Shown: positions 36,067 through 48,968, counted from the first letter of the stretch. The stretch: 64,000 nt of DNA from Sipunculus nudus (GCA_026874595.1 CM049309.1:68368926-68432925), one strand, 5' to 3'. Made by a program: numbers and translations. The notes: a model not told the origin generated them from the letters alone.

Positions 36067-38481
36067 CAATGCAGTTGTAGAAATATATACGCTTCGTAGG
36101 GCGTGGTTTGAATCTTGAATTGAAAGGAGACTATTTCTCATTAGAAACTTGCCTTCATTTCTAGGAAATATACTCATCTGCTACATACCTTTATTTAGTT
36201 TTATCGATTTATTGGTTGCCAATGTTATAGTCCGGCTTATAACAATTTGTTGTTTTGTCATTTCTTTGTTTACAATACAATAATTTATTTTTTTTAAATA
36301 TTTATTCAATAGTTCCAGGTTGTCATATAAGACGTTCAACTATACTTAAAATAAAGAAAAATTAAGAACATTTCACAACTGATTTTACATGATGTCTTTG
36401 GTAGATGTCATGAACTTTGTGAATTAGGATTTGAGGTCCATTGTATCGTAAACAATTTTCACATTTTTCACAGTAAACGTTTACCAAGCCTCTTACGATT
36501 AAACCTCTTAATACTTTTGTTTCCCGGTGGGGCGAATGATTAGCTGCGATCTGCAAAGCCGTCCAAAACCCATGCAATGAGCGAATAATAAATATATTTA
36601 CCAAATGTATTGCCAAAGTCTCTGAATGCGGGTGATTGGCCAAACCAATCCTTAGTTTTTAAAGACCCTAAGGGGTTATTATTTCTACACTTTTCCTGCG
36701 CCCATGACCCGTGCCCTTCCATTTCTAGGTGAAGAGGGCGCACCTTTTGCATGGAGTCAAGAAAGGGACGCGAACACGATGTTTAACTGACGGCCACCGG
36801 TTCAGCGCCATTAACATTACACCACCACGCTCATGCGATGTTTCCAATTTATATATCCTTCGATTTCTACGGGGTATTGCTAAAACCGTATCTGGCCTTT
36901 TTTTCCTTGCCCGAGACTGCCTTTATGTTTGCGAACATACAGTCATAGTACCCGATGCCCTGCAATACTAGTATTATGCACGGCGCCATAAGGTTTAGTG
37001 ACATATCGAAATGTCAAATTTATTTACAATAGTATTTTGATGTACAAACTCTGGGATTAAAAATGATGTGTAAGCGTATCTGTATTTACTGAAAATTACA
37101 GAAAATCATAGAAAATAGCACCTAGTGAGAGTTGAATACATGCTTTAATAGGTAGTGCGGAACAAAACACATGTGGCGCCTTGAACACCAAACGCAATCC
37201 ATCATGACACACGACACGATGCTGCGACAAAAAGCGGATACTGACATCGCTGACAGGTACTCTTTACAACACAGCTCTACTTAGATTACAAAGCTATGGC
37301 AATTGAAGTCATCCCTGTCGCATGCCGCAGCTTGCCGCTCATAGTTTCCGAACAGTCTCTCTAAAAGAACAACCCTTCCTAAACCCCGAAATGTAATATC
37401 CCTTACAGAATTGACCCAATGCTATCTAAAGTTTGTAGTGTAGTGAAGATAATTTAACACTACTTATAATTAAAATATTAAGACTAACATATGACATCAG
37501 ATGTCATCAGTAGTCAACCGACACCAAATTGATTTTAATGCCGCTGGTTAGAACGCTTAAGTTCCAGTGCCAGAACAGGAATTATGTGCGACTGCGCAAA
37601 ATCAATCATAATCACGAGTAGCAGAGAGCAGATTGGGTTATTTCTTATCGCAGTTATGTCTAAGGGTCAGAAAAAACTTCAAATATAAGACGAATATATA
37701 ATAGTCGCACGTGCTGCAGTTTATATGTAAATTTATCCTTAAATATTGAATATGACATTTGCAATGCACATGAAATTGATATATGGAGTTTCACTAAAAG
37801 ACTGTTGGCATACCGGTCGTATACCTGAACAAGTGTAAATGCATCTGTAGAAACGTCAGGGTAACTCCTTTTTCCGTCGACAATGGTAGTGCCTCCAACA
37901 GGCAGGAAAATATATAGACAATGAATACCTGGTATAGAAAATGAATAATATATATGTGAATCACTTGGTACTGTCAGTCATTCATATAGGCTGCTCAAAC
38001 AATGAACCATGATGAACGACGGGTCGTTTGTATTTCATGAAGTCTTTGACAGAAACTTGCAGGAGGTTTCTGTCAGGCAAGGACAATGCTTTTCATCAAT
38101 TCTCTGCACAAGCGGGCAAGAACAGGTTATTTACTTTCCCATCACAAAACCCAGGGTAAGGCCATTCTACGTAAATGGTACATTGTCATATGATAACTGG
38201 GTAAACTTCTCTCACTAATGTAATTCATTGGACCTATCTCAATTCCTTTAACCACTGTTTAACTATGTATCATATTTGCGATTAGTTTTTAACTCGGTCC
38301 TCTTCATGCGACCGGAAGCGCTCTAACGTGGATACATGTCGAGTGGATTTCATAAAAGAATATAAATGATCCTTGGGTCACCGGAATAACCAAAAATTAT
38401 GTGGTTTCCGTAGCTTGTGTGCCTACTCAGTTAGAACATACTACCAAACATATGTTTACATATAAAAAATTGTAGATTCAG

Positions 38482-38483
<2 letters not shown>

Positions 38484-38518
<35 letters not shown>
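38484..38518. repeat. (TA)n microsatellite
   Basis: TA run on the left side of the tRNA-derived SINE relic. Confidence 0.95.
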
Positions 38519-38521
<3 letters not shown>

Positions 38522-38527
38522 GGCAAA

Positions 38528-38620
38528 ATATAAATTAGGCCGATCCGGGAATCGAACCCATGTCGGTGACGCACATGTCCGGAGTTTCAACCGCTTCCCT
38601 AGAAAAGCAAAATTTACTAG
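38528..38620 (-). mobile_element. tRNA-derived SINE relic
   Basis: On the minus strand, TAGGGAAGCGG (10 of 11 to the Pol III A box, about 38591-38601) is followed 32 bp later by GGTTCGATTCC, a perfect B box (38548-38558). The spacing suits an internal Pol III promoter. The sequence is not a complete tRNA gene: I cannot form a normal acceptor stem. (TA)n arrays lie on both sides. Confidence 0.7.
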
Positions 38621-38653
38621 CAAGACAGTACCATCCGCTTTTATGTCACCCCG

Positions 38654-38655
<2 letters not shown>

Positions 38656-38706
<51 letters not shown>
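38656..38706. repeat. (TA)n microsatellite
   Basis: About 25 TA units on the right side of the SINE relic. Confidence 0.96.
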
Positions 38707-38712
<6 letters not shown>

Positions 38713-39249
38713 TGATCAAGGATCTGTTATTGGCAATATTTTAAAGATCTCATGCGCAGGAATAAGTGCTTGCGTGCTAGTGAATTTTACTTAATAATCC
38801 ATGGGCAATGTTTTCGTCCAGTTTAATAAATTTTGAAACAGTAAACATTAACTGTTTTAAAAGGTGCCACCCTTTTTTTTTCGCCTTGACCATACCTCTG
38901 CTTGGTGCTGTAGCGCAGGTTATCGGGGAGTAAATAGTATATATTGCAATATACTATATTGGTAAGTCTAGTTATACAGTATTAACTGTAAGAAGCCTCT
39001 GAATCTTTGTCCAGCTTATTTTTAAATACAATGTGTTATGCGCTATGATGTGTATAAGTCAATATTAATATAATTAACAATATAATTAACATTTTGCAAC
39101 AATTTCATTTTTCTCATATTGATTCCATCTTTGAAATCTAGTATCATTCAGGAGATTTATATATTAAATATAATGTATAAAGAGTTACAAAGTGTCATTT
39201 AGTTTATTCGGTAAGGGGTTATCTAAGATCAGGTTAATTAATCTGAAAA

Positions 39250-42200
39250 CAATTTCAGGGGTAACCTGAAACAGGGGTAACCAGAAACAGGGGTAACCTG
39301 AAACAGGGCTAATCAGAAACAAGAGGAACCTGAAACAGGGGTAACCCGAAACAGGGGTAACCAGAAACAGGGGTTACCTATAACAAGGTTAATCTGAAAC
39401 AAGGGGACCTGAAACAGGGGTAACCTGAAACAGGGGTAAGCCGAAACAGGGGTAACCTGAAACAGGGGTGTCCAAAAGAGGGGTAACCTGAAACAGGGGT
39501 AACCTCAATCAGGGGTAACCAGAAACAGGGGTAACCCGAAACAGGGGTAACCAGAAACAGGGGTTACCTGAAACAAGGTTAATCTGAAACAAGGGGAACC
39601 TGAAACAGGGGTAACCCAAAACAAGGGTAAGCCCAAACAGGGGTAACCTGAAACAGGGGTGTCCAAAACAGGGGTAACCTGAAACAGGGGTAACCTCAAT
39701 CAGGGGTAACCCGAAACAGGGGTAACCTGAAACAGGGGTAACCTCAATCAGGGGTAACCAGAAACAGGGGTAACCCGAAACAGGGGTAAGCCGAAACAGG
39801 GGTAACCTGAAACAGGGGTGTCCAAAACAGGGGTAACCTGAAACAGGGGTAACCTCAATCAGGGGTGTCCAAAACAGGGGTAACCTGAAACAGAGGTAAC
39901 CTCAATCAGGGGTAACCAGAAACAGGGGTAACCCGAAACAGGGGTAAGCCGAAACAGGGGTTACCTGAAACAGGGGTGTCCAAAACAGGGGTAACCTGAA
40001 ACAGGGGTAACCTCAATCAGGGGTAACCAGAAACAGGGGTAACCAGAAACAGGGGTTAACTGAAACAAGGTTAATCTGAAACAACGGGAACCTGAAACAG
40101 GGGTAACCCGAAACAGGGGTAAGCCGAAACAGGGGTAACCTGAAACAGGGGTGTCCAAAACAGGGTTAACCTGAAACAGGGGTAACCTCAATCAGGGGTA
40201 ACCAGAAACAGGGGTAACCCGAAACAGGGGTAAGCCGAAACAGGGGTAACCTGAAACAGGGGTGTCCAAAACAGGGGTAACCTGAAACAGGGGTAACCTC
40301 AATCAGGGGTAACCAGAAACAGGGGTTACCAGAAACAGGGGTTAACAGAAACAAGGTTAATCTGAAACAAGGGGAACCTGAAACAGGGATAACCCGAAAC
40401 AGGGGTAAGCCGAAACAGGGGTAACCTGAAAAAGGGGTGTCCAAAACAGGGGTAACCTGAAACAGGGGTAACCTCAATCAGGGGTAACCAGAAACAGGGG
40501 TAACCTGAAACAGGGTTAATCTGAAACAAGGGGAACCTGAAACAGTGGTAACCCGAAACAGGGGTAACCAGAAACAGGGGTAACCTAAACAGGGGAAACC
40601 ATAAACAGGGGTAATCTGAAACAAGGGTAAATTAAAACAAGGGTAACCTGATGCAAGGGTTACCTGAAACAGGGGTTACCTGAAACAGGGGTAACCCAAA
40701 ACAGGGTTAATCTGAAACAAGGGTATAATCTGAAACAGGGGTAACCTGATACAGGGTTTACCTGAAACAGGGTTTACCTGAAACAGGGGTAACCTTAAAC
40801 AGGGGAAACCTTAAACAGGGGAAATCTGAAACAGGGGTTACCTGAAACAGGGGTAACCTGAAACAGGGGTAACCTGAAACAGGGTTTATCTGAAACAAGG
40901 GTAAGCCGAAACAGGGGTAACCAGAAACAGGGGTTACCTGAAACAAGGTTAATCTGAAACAAGGGGAACCTGAAACAGGGGTAACCCAAAACAGGGGTAA
41001 CCTTAAACAGGGTTAATTGAAACAGGGGTTACCTGAAACAGGGGTAACCTGAAACAGGTGAACCTGAAACAGGGGTAACCCAAAACAGGGGTAACCTTAA
41101 ACAGGGTTAATCTGAAACAGGGGTTACCTGAAACAGGGGTAACCTGAAACAGGGTTTATCTGAAACAAGGGTAACCTGAAACAGGGGTAACCAGAAACAG
41201 GGTTAATCTGAAACAAGGGTAACCTGAAACAGGGGTAACCAGAAACAGGGGTAACCTGAAACAGGGTTTATCTGAAACAAGGGTAACCTGAAACAGGGGT
41301 AACCAGAAACAGGGGTAACCTGAAACAGGGTTAATCTGAAACAAGGGTAACCTGAAACAGGGGTAACCTGAAACAGGGGTAACCTGAAACAGGGTTAATC
41401 TGAAACAAGGGTAACCTGAAACAGGGTTACCTGAAACAGGGTTTATCTGAAACAAGGGTAACCTGAAACAGGGGTAACCAGAAACAGTGGTAACCTGAAA
41501 CGGGGTTTATCTGAAACAAGGGTAACCTGAAACAGGGGTAACCAGAAACAGTGGTAACCTGAAACAGGGTTTATCTGAAACAGGGGTTACCTGAAACAGG
41601 GGTAACCTGAAACAGGGTTAATCTGAAACAGGGGTAACCTGAAACAGGGTTAATCTGAAACAGGGGTAACCTGAAACAGGGTTAATCTGAAACAGGGGTA
41701 ACCTGAAACAGGGGTTACCTGAAACAGGGTTTATCTGAAACAAGGGTAACCTGAAACAGGGTTTATCTGAAACAAGGGTAACCTGAAACAGGGGTAACCA
41801 GAAACAGGGGTTACCTGAAACAAGGTTAATCTGAAACAAGGAGAACCTGAAACAGGGTTAATCTGAAACAGGGGTTACCTGAAACAGGGATAACCTGAAA
41901 CAGGGTTTATCTGAAACAAGGGTAACCTGAAACAGGGTTTATCTGAAACAGGGGTAACCTGAAACAGGGGTAACCTGAAACAGGGTTTATCTGAAACAAG
42001 GGTAACCTGAAACAGGGGTAACCAGAAACAGGGGTTACCTGAAACAAGGTTAATCTGAAACAAGGGTAACCTGAAACAGGGTTAATCTGAAACAGGGGTT
42101 ACCTGAAACAGGGATAACCTGAAACAAGGGTAACCTGAAACAGGGTTTATCTGAAACAGGGGTAACCTGAAACGGGGTTTATCTGAAACAAGGGTAACCT

Positions 42201-43258
42201 GAAACAGGGGTAACCTGAAACAGGGGTTACCTGAAACAGGGTTTATCTGAAACAAGGGTAACCTGAAACAGGGTTTATCTGAAACAAGGGTAACCTGAAA
42301 CAGGGGTAACCAGAAACAGGGGTTACCTGAAACAAGGTTAATCTGAAACAAGGGGAACCTGAAACAGGGGTAACCCAAAACAGGGGTTAGCCGAAACAGG
42401 GGTAACCTGAAACAGGGGTGTCCAAAACAGGGGTAACCTGAAACAGGGGTAACCTCAATCAGGGGTAACCCGAAACAGGGGTAACCAGAAACAGGGGTTA
42501 TCTGAAACAAGGGTAACCTGAAACAGGGGTAACCAGAAACAGGGGTTACCTGAAACAAGGTTAATCTGAAACAAGGGGAACCTGAAACAGGGGTAACCCA
42601 AAACAGGGGTAACCCAAAACAGGGGTAACCTGAAACAGGGTTAATCTGAAACAAGGGGAACCTGAAACAGGGGTAACCCGAAACAGGGGTAACCAGAAAC
42701 AGGGGTTACCTGAAACAAGGGGAACCTGAAACAAGGGGAACCTGAAACAGGGGTAACCCGAAACAGGGGTAATCCGAAACAGGGGTAACCTGAAACAGGG
42801 GTGTCCAAAACAGGGGTTACCTGAAACAGGGGTAACCTGAAACAGGGGTTACCCAAAACAGGGTTAATCTGAAACAAGGGTATAATCTGAAACAGGGGTA
42901 ACCTGCTACAGGGGTTACCTGAAACAGGGTTTACCTGAAACAGGGGTAACCTTAAACAGGGTTAATCTGAAACAGGGGTTACCTGAAACAGGGGTAAACT
43001 GAAACAGGGGTAACCTGAAACAGGGTTTATCTGAAACAAGGGTAACCTGAAACAGGGGTAACCAGAAACAGGGGTTACCTGAAACAGGGTTTATCTGAAA
43101 CAAGGGTAACCCGAAACAGGGGTAACCTGAAACAGCGTTTACCTGAAACAGGGGTAACCTTAAACAGGGGTAACCTTAAACAGGGTTAATCTGAAACAGG
43201 GGTTACCTGAAACAGGGGTAACCCGAAACAGGGGTAACCTGAAACAGGGGTATCCTGA
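39250..43258. repeat. 4-kb satellite array of a 16-bp unit
   Basis: About 250 tandem copies of a 16-bp unit with consensus GGGGTAACCTGAAACA. Common variants have CCAGAAACA, CCCGAAACA, AAGCCGAAACA, CCTCAATCA, GTGTCCAAAACA (15 bp) and GGTTAATCTGAAACA or GGTTTATCTGAAACA. The left third uses the GTGTCC and CTCAATCA variants in a repeating order, and the right two thirds alternate the TTAATC and TTTATC variants with standard units. Because 16 is not a multiple of three, three units make a 48-bp period, giving artificial minus-strand proteins of the GYPCFRLPLFQVTPVS type in every frame. It begins about 4.6 kb upstream of the TRPN start codon. Confidence 0.97.
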
Positions 43259-43415
43259 AATATTTCACTGGAACTTGGACTAATCCAAAAGTTGTTCCAT
43301 AACAATCGAACATTAAAGTGAATATGCGGAAATTGTAAGTGCGGCAGACGTTTGGTTACCATGCATGGTCTATGAACTATACATGATCCTAATGAATATG
43401 AATATCAATCCATTC

Positions 43416-43545
43416 ATTATACGCTGGATACATAGCTTTTTAACAAAAAGAAGCCAGTTTGTACTGTTAAATTATGTCATCATTATACGCTGGATACATT
43501 GCTTTTTAACAAAAGAAGCCAGTTTGTACTGTTAAATTAAGTCAG
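43416..43545. repeat. 66-bp tandem duplication
   Basis: Two copies beginning ATTATACGCTGGATACAT (43416 and 43482), both containing AAGCCAGTTTGTACTGTTAA, differing by a few bases. Just to the right of the satellite. Confidence 0.9.
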
Positions 43546-44049
43546 TTTAAGAGAAATTCAAACTAAAACATAGGCTCCTCAGAGATGTGTTCTTTCAAGT
43601 TTTATTTACCTTGCATAGGCAAAAGGTAAAGGGAGTGGGGGTCTCAAGTCTGATATCACCGACGATGTCAGTCTCATCCGACTTAATTTTATACTTTGCC
43701 GTCCTTGTTTTTCGGGTTTGTTCATTCTTGTAGCTTTTCTCGGCTCCCTGGGGAGCATACAACCCAGGCAGCCATATCAGGCGTTAGAAGGTTATTCGTC
43801 CTATATTTGCCTTACATCCATGTTTGACCAGTACCCATTCACTCCAGGGCGAAGAGGCGCACGCTTGTGGTAAAGACCTTGGCTCCGTCTTAGCACGGAA
43901 AGCGGTCAGATCTGGACGCGAATCCACAACCTTGCATTACGCAACCACCTCCACATATGTGCACTTTAGTGGTTGCAGGGCCATTTCTGGCGGTTCTAAA
44001 CTGTACAAGTACTGACACTGCATTGAGAGGTCTTGGGAATAAATCAGAT

Positions 44050-44698
44050 GTGCTTTACAGATGTGGTCACAAAGGTATGTGACGTGGTGCAATAGTAATT
44101 TCTTGGAACTTAATGTAAATATAACGAAGGATATGATTGTAGATTACAGGATAGAAAATGCAAAATATGAACCTCTTATAATAAATAGTCAGGTGGTAGA
44201 AACAGTGAGAGAATACAAATATCTGGGTACTATAACTGATAATAAATTCACCTTCGAAACTAATGTGGTAAAAATATACAAAAGGCCAACAAAGGACTCT
44301 TGTTCTTGAGAAAACACAGGATGCGCAGGATGAAAGTAAACACAAAAATAATGGAACTTTTCTACATGTCAGTAATTTAGTCTGTATTTACATTTCGTAT
44401 TGCAGGCTGGTTTTGATATTTCAGTGTCCAGTCAAAAAAATTGAAAGAATTTTTTCTTTGAGAAAAAAGATGGGACTAAGGAATATAAAAATGTTGAATG
44501 AGCTCTTCTGTTGCAGTGTCACAGGGAAAGGAAAGCCTATCATGGCCGATCTCTCATGCGCCTACAGGCTTATATAACACTCTAAGGTCGGGGAAAAAGG
44601 CTATCAGAGACACACGGTGCAGAACAGCAAGGTATAGGACGATTTTCAGACCATCCTGTGTCAGACTTCTTAACAATGTGAAAAATACTGTGATATAA
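44050..44698 (+). pseudogene. 3' end of a decayed CR1/L2/Rex1-like LINE
   Basis: The frame at 44061-44309 contains VTWCNSNFLELNVNITKDM and REYKYLGTITDNKFTF, the thumb-region motifs typical of reverse transcriptases of the CR1/L2/Rex1 group (WCxxNFLELNxxKTKEM, YKYLGTxIDNKL). After frameshifts, a last piece at 44498-44698 has GLYNTLRSGKKAIRDTRCRT and RPSCVRLLN, the usual C-terminal end (LPSGRR, CRTxR, SAVRLLN). Upstream RT and endonuclease parts are absent, as in 5'-truncated copies. Confidence 0.82.
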
Positions 44699-44767
44699 TG
44701 TGATATTCATTCATCCATTTATTCTTTAATGTATTTATTTTAGATGTATGATATGTCCTCTGTTATA

Positions 44768-44960
44768 TGTAAAATGTCTGTAATTTGCTTTTACTTACGT
44801 GTGATTATGTAAAATGTCTGTGATTTGCTTTTACTTACGTGTGATTATGTAAAATGTCTGTGATTTGCTTTTACTTACGTGTGATTATGTAAAATGTCTG
44901 TGATTTGCTTTACTTACTTATGTGTAATTATGTAAAATGTCTGTGACTTGCTTCTACTTA
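44768..44960. repeat. 40-bp tandem repeat, about five copies
   Basis: The unit is GTGATTATGTAAAATGTCTG followed by TGATTTGCTTTTACTTACGT. Successive rows of the sequence from 44761 are nearly identical; the last copy is altered (TTACTTACTTATGTG). It directly follows the LINE end and may be part of its 3' untranslated region. Confidence 0.92.
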
Positions 44961-45116
44961 TTTGTGATTATGTATATACTTTTACTTATGTGTGACATAT
45001 ATATTTCCTTTACCAATTTTTAGTTACATGTACAAATACATGTGCTGTGCATACTACATGTGCTGTAAAATTTTATCAAAATTTTATGCCTGCGTGACTT
45101 ATAATTAAATTTTAAA

Positions 45117-45147
45117 GCTTATCTTATCTTACCTTATCTTATCTTAC
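45117..45147. repeat. (ATCTT)n short tandem repeat
   Basis: Six pentamer units CTTAT/CTTAC in a row; may mark the 3' tail of the LINE relic. Confidence 0.85.
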
Positions 45148-46497
45148 AGCTGTAACAATATGTTTGAGAACCACTCATCACTTTTTTGTTTACCCATGGG
45201 CCATCAACTGGGAAGTTGAATGACCCTCCAGTATAATCAGATTTCATTGCCTAGGATAAGTAATTATCTCTAGAGGGATTTAAGTATACACCGAATTACC
45301 GGGGTCGACTATATTAATTTCGATATTCTGACGCATATACATAGTACTTTTATAAGCTTGGGTGATTCATCAAAACCCCTTTTCCATCCACGGATAATTG
45401 ACTGAATGAATGTCTTATTGATTTGTTGACTCATTAATTTGATAATCCCCTAGATAGCATAAAGGTCATCGATGTTAAATTAATAATATTATACAGCATG
45501 GAGACAAATATTCATCATCATGATTAATTCAAAACAAAAAATAAAAGTACATCAATCGGACTAGAGATAAAATTCATTTCTCCTGTACCAGACTGCCCAA
45601 GACATTTAATATTTTATCCACATGTTGCTTGCCGTCTACATTTAGAAACAAATAACGTTTTTCTCAGTAAAAACAAACAGGTCCCTACCAGGGATAGAGA
45701 ATAAAATTATTTCAGCAACAACAATCAGTTTTACTCACGTACAAAAACATATTGCTGGTCCCCCACGGTGTATCAGTCGAAACTTTCCACGCAACTTTCT
45801 GTCGACAAGACTCGTCACTCATGACCTACATTAATCCCCTCGTTCCCATGACAACACGAGCACAATCGAAGATACAATTCTAATTGCGGTCTGTTTATTT
45901 CGTGATGTTTCGGCAAGAGGCTACAATACACCAAACCGATCAATTCTGCTACGCGGTAATGCAATCCGGCCCCAACCTAGCAAAGAGGGTTTGCCTGTTC
46001 GCTGGAGCTTTCAAACTTTGTTGCCATTTTGTTATTTATGATCGCGGGCTATTAATATACAGTGCTTTGGTTTTGCTGGTTTCGACCACTGCTTGGCTGA
46101 GCAGGGTCAACAATACTGCCAAAGTCCTCCGGCAGTTGGTATTCTGTCGAAAGCGTAAAATTAATTACCTATCAACACCTTTTGAATCCGCTGGGAACGT
46201 AGGCAGATTGAAACTTTACACCATGAAGTATACCATGGAGCCCTTAAAGGATTTCCAGTGAATATGACATTTAGCCATCAATAAAGATAAATATAGCCCT
46301 GGGCCATGTCATTCAGAATAACCTAACTGATGAGAAAAGGCAGGTGGAAAATATTTTGATATCGCAGATTACCTTTGATTATTTTTTACCTTTGTAATAG
46401 GTCCTTGAGGAGACGCGTGGCAATACAATGCCTGACTTTTGTTGGTATTACCTATAGGAAGCCTTAACTAAATCACATTTTACTTTTGTCAGATTTA

Positions 46498-46809
46498 ATG
46501 ATTATCCTTATTTATCTTATATTAATTTTCATTATTCATTGGCCGAGTTTGTCAGTAAAAGTATGTGAAAGGGTATTGTTCGATTGTTCAAATACAAAAC
46601 CTTTACTGAGTTGCTCTATATTGAGACTTAACGAATCCATAAGCGAAGATGAAACGGAGTGTTATGAAATTACCGAGCATAGATTTAAAATTTACCAAGA
46701 AAAAGAATTTGTCCAGCTGCCGTTATTTTTATATACTGCTGATTTTGATAAATTACCCCAAGTCCATAACACTTTATTGGCAGTATTATCGTTGAAACGA
46801 TGTAACTAA
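46498..46809 (+). other. Unassigned reading frame, possibly a small exon
   Basis: A frame of 103 codons from the first ATG starts with a hydrophobic stretch (MIILIYLILIFIIHW) followed by a mixed polar part with four Cys. An acceptor-like TTTTGTCAG lies just before it (46484-46492). I do not recognise the protein and find no partner exon. Chance is the simpler explanation in this AT-rich DNA. Confidence 0.15.
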
Positions 46810-47716
46810 TAAGAATAATTAAGACTGCCGCACATGCAATGTCGTCTTTACCTCTATGAGGATATTATTCCGAATCGCTAGGGAATATAGTGAAAACTGG
46901 ACAAGAAGTACGAAATATGGCGGCAATGGAAAAACGCAATCAGAGCAAGACATTTGACTTTTGAAAATGGTAATTCATGTAAGATAATGGAGTAACAATG
47001 CATGTATTATTTATCATGTATTATAACCCTTGGTTAGAGAAATTGAGGTTTCAAAACGTAAGATCTAATGTACATGAATTTAACATTACTATTGGCATGT
47101 TTGCTTCCGGTATTGCTTAGCTCATTTAATATTGGTTAGTAGGCGAAATGGTTAAATATGCATATGGTGACGAATGGCTTGGTTTCAAGTCTTTTGGGAA
47201 TAATAAACATTGCGTTTCTTTTGTTTTGCGTTGCCTTCCTTTATATTTATAAGTTAACATTTGCTGTTTTACACATATGACAGTCACGTTTATTTGCTTG
47301 TGATTTATGATAACGACAGTGCATGAAGAGATATAACAACCGGAGACAACCGGATATATTAACCATACGAGTATTTTTTTTTTCACATAAACTTATTAAG
47401 TTATTTTTTAGCCGTATTTTATGAGCTAAGCTTTTCATTATTGCTTGCTCAAAGTTCATAAATAGTAATAAAAGTTAAATGATGCAGCGATCCTATAAAC
47501 CAATGATTTATTATTATATATTGATAAACAAATCATGCTTTTAAATTCCACAATTATAAACCACGCGTCCTCCACTCGACTTCTCGACTGGTAGTGATAT
47601 CATGTTCTTGCGATAATTTTATAATATATATGCCGTAAATATTTATGGGTAAAATGTCGACTGTTTACGGCGACAAGTCCCGGATATGATCGCAGCTCAG
47701 GTGTCAAGAAGTGTTT

Positions 47717-47980
47717 CAATGTGCGCGTATATGCGTATTTGCATAAGAAAAAATCACTCATATGATTTTGTAACTGTGATGTGTCCATGTGTCCGTCAGC
47801 ATACATGCGTATGTGCGAAAGCGCCACAGGAGCGACCTTCACGCAAAGAGTCTAACTGAACTCAGGGATCCCGGGTAATATGACGTCATTTCACCATCGT
47901 TTTTCTGGGAGGCTTGCAAGATCCACTGTACAAATAAACTAGTCTGCCAGTTCACGCATATACGCATATACGCGCACATG
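47717..47980. repeat. Inverted repeat of CGCATATACG type
   Basis: GTGCGCGTATATGCGTATTTG near 47717 is inverted at about 47957-47979 (CGCATATACGCATATACGCG) with few changes. Similar alternating purine-pyrimidine words occur to 48020. May be the ends of a small element. Confidence 0.55.
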
Positions 47981-48968
47981 GACACAGCCTATCTTTTACG
48001 CATAAACGCACATATACGAACACAGCAAACATGTGCACGCCTCTACTGGGTCTAACCGCACAGTCCCACCTTGCGGGCATGGCCACATGGTCATCAATTT
48101 GAACGAGCCCGTTCTAGTGGATTAAAAAACAAATATACATGGTAATATAAGCCATTACTTGAGTTCATATGATGTTCATCAGAACCATTCTAGTGAATCC
48201 CTGAGCAAGTACGTGCTTAGTTTACGTCACTCTGACTTTTTGGTCGATAAGGGTCATTTGGTCTGTGTATTATCTATATCAAAATTAACTATGGTAACGG
48301 TTTTAAGCAACCAGTTATTAGGCAAACCACATATTAGTGGGCTAAAATCAAACTACATTATATAGAAAACCGTTCTTTCCTTTTCCCCAAGCTTATTTCT
48401 TTCGTATTAAAAAGGTAATTTTAAATGTTTTATTTAATCAGATTTTAAAATTCAATATAACGTTAGAAAAAAACATGACAACTATTAATATCTATAACTG
48501 ATGATAATACATGTAAATGTTACATTCATTAAGTTCCTTTTTATTTCATACATTTTCATCATGATCTGTCCGAATATCTAAACCTTGGCCATTTCATAAA
48601 TGGAAAGGTACACCAGGCACCATGCCAGCCATTAAGCCTATCACACATGAGTGCCTGGGGATGTAGTTCAGTCCCTAGGTAGCCAGTGGCAGAGGGTTAT
48701 ATTTATGCCAGACCGGGCAATGTCAATAACTAAGAGTCTGATTTCGTCCTCTTTAGAGCTGTGTCAGGTTTTTGAATGATTCAAGGTCGCAGCATCAATC
48801 ACGGTAACTGCAAGTGCTTCTTTCCAGGTTATATAATGCACACAGGTTCCATCCGTCACACACAGAAAACTACAGGAAGCACATACCTCCGCCATACCTA
48901 TTCAGATTCACAGAAGTCTTTACGAGATATTGAAAAGAAGCATTTTTTCGCCAACGGAAGTAAACCAG

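Larger units (their letters stand above)
34658..38480. other. Region upstream of TRPN exon 1
   Basis: Contains the presumed 5' flank or 5' untranslated region of TRPN (an in-frame stop at 34709-34711) and three (TA)n clusters. No TATA box or other promoter element could be assigned with confidence, and no convincing upstream gene was seen. Confidence 0.6.

Noticed and set aside
36690-36830. Similarity to 43835-43945 (GAAGAGG.GCGCAC and GGACGCGAA words)
   Set aside because: Only two short words are shared; not enough to call a repeat family by eye.
38528-38620. Functional tRNA gene
   Set aside because: The A and B boxes are present but no full cloverleaf or acceptor stem could be formed by eye.
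39505-43103. A dozen minus-strand frames of 62-190 codons with GYPCF and PLFQ repeats
   Set aside because: All are products of the 16-bp satellite, which leaves every minus-strand frame open; no start context, domain or splice signals support a gene.
39250-43258. Possible CRISPR array
   Set aside because: The repeats are contiguous with no unique spacers and the context is eukaryotic.
45884-46261. 125-codon plus-strand frame
   Set aside because: No recognisable motif, no partner exon, and length within chance expectation for a long window.
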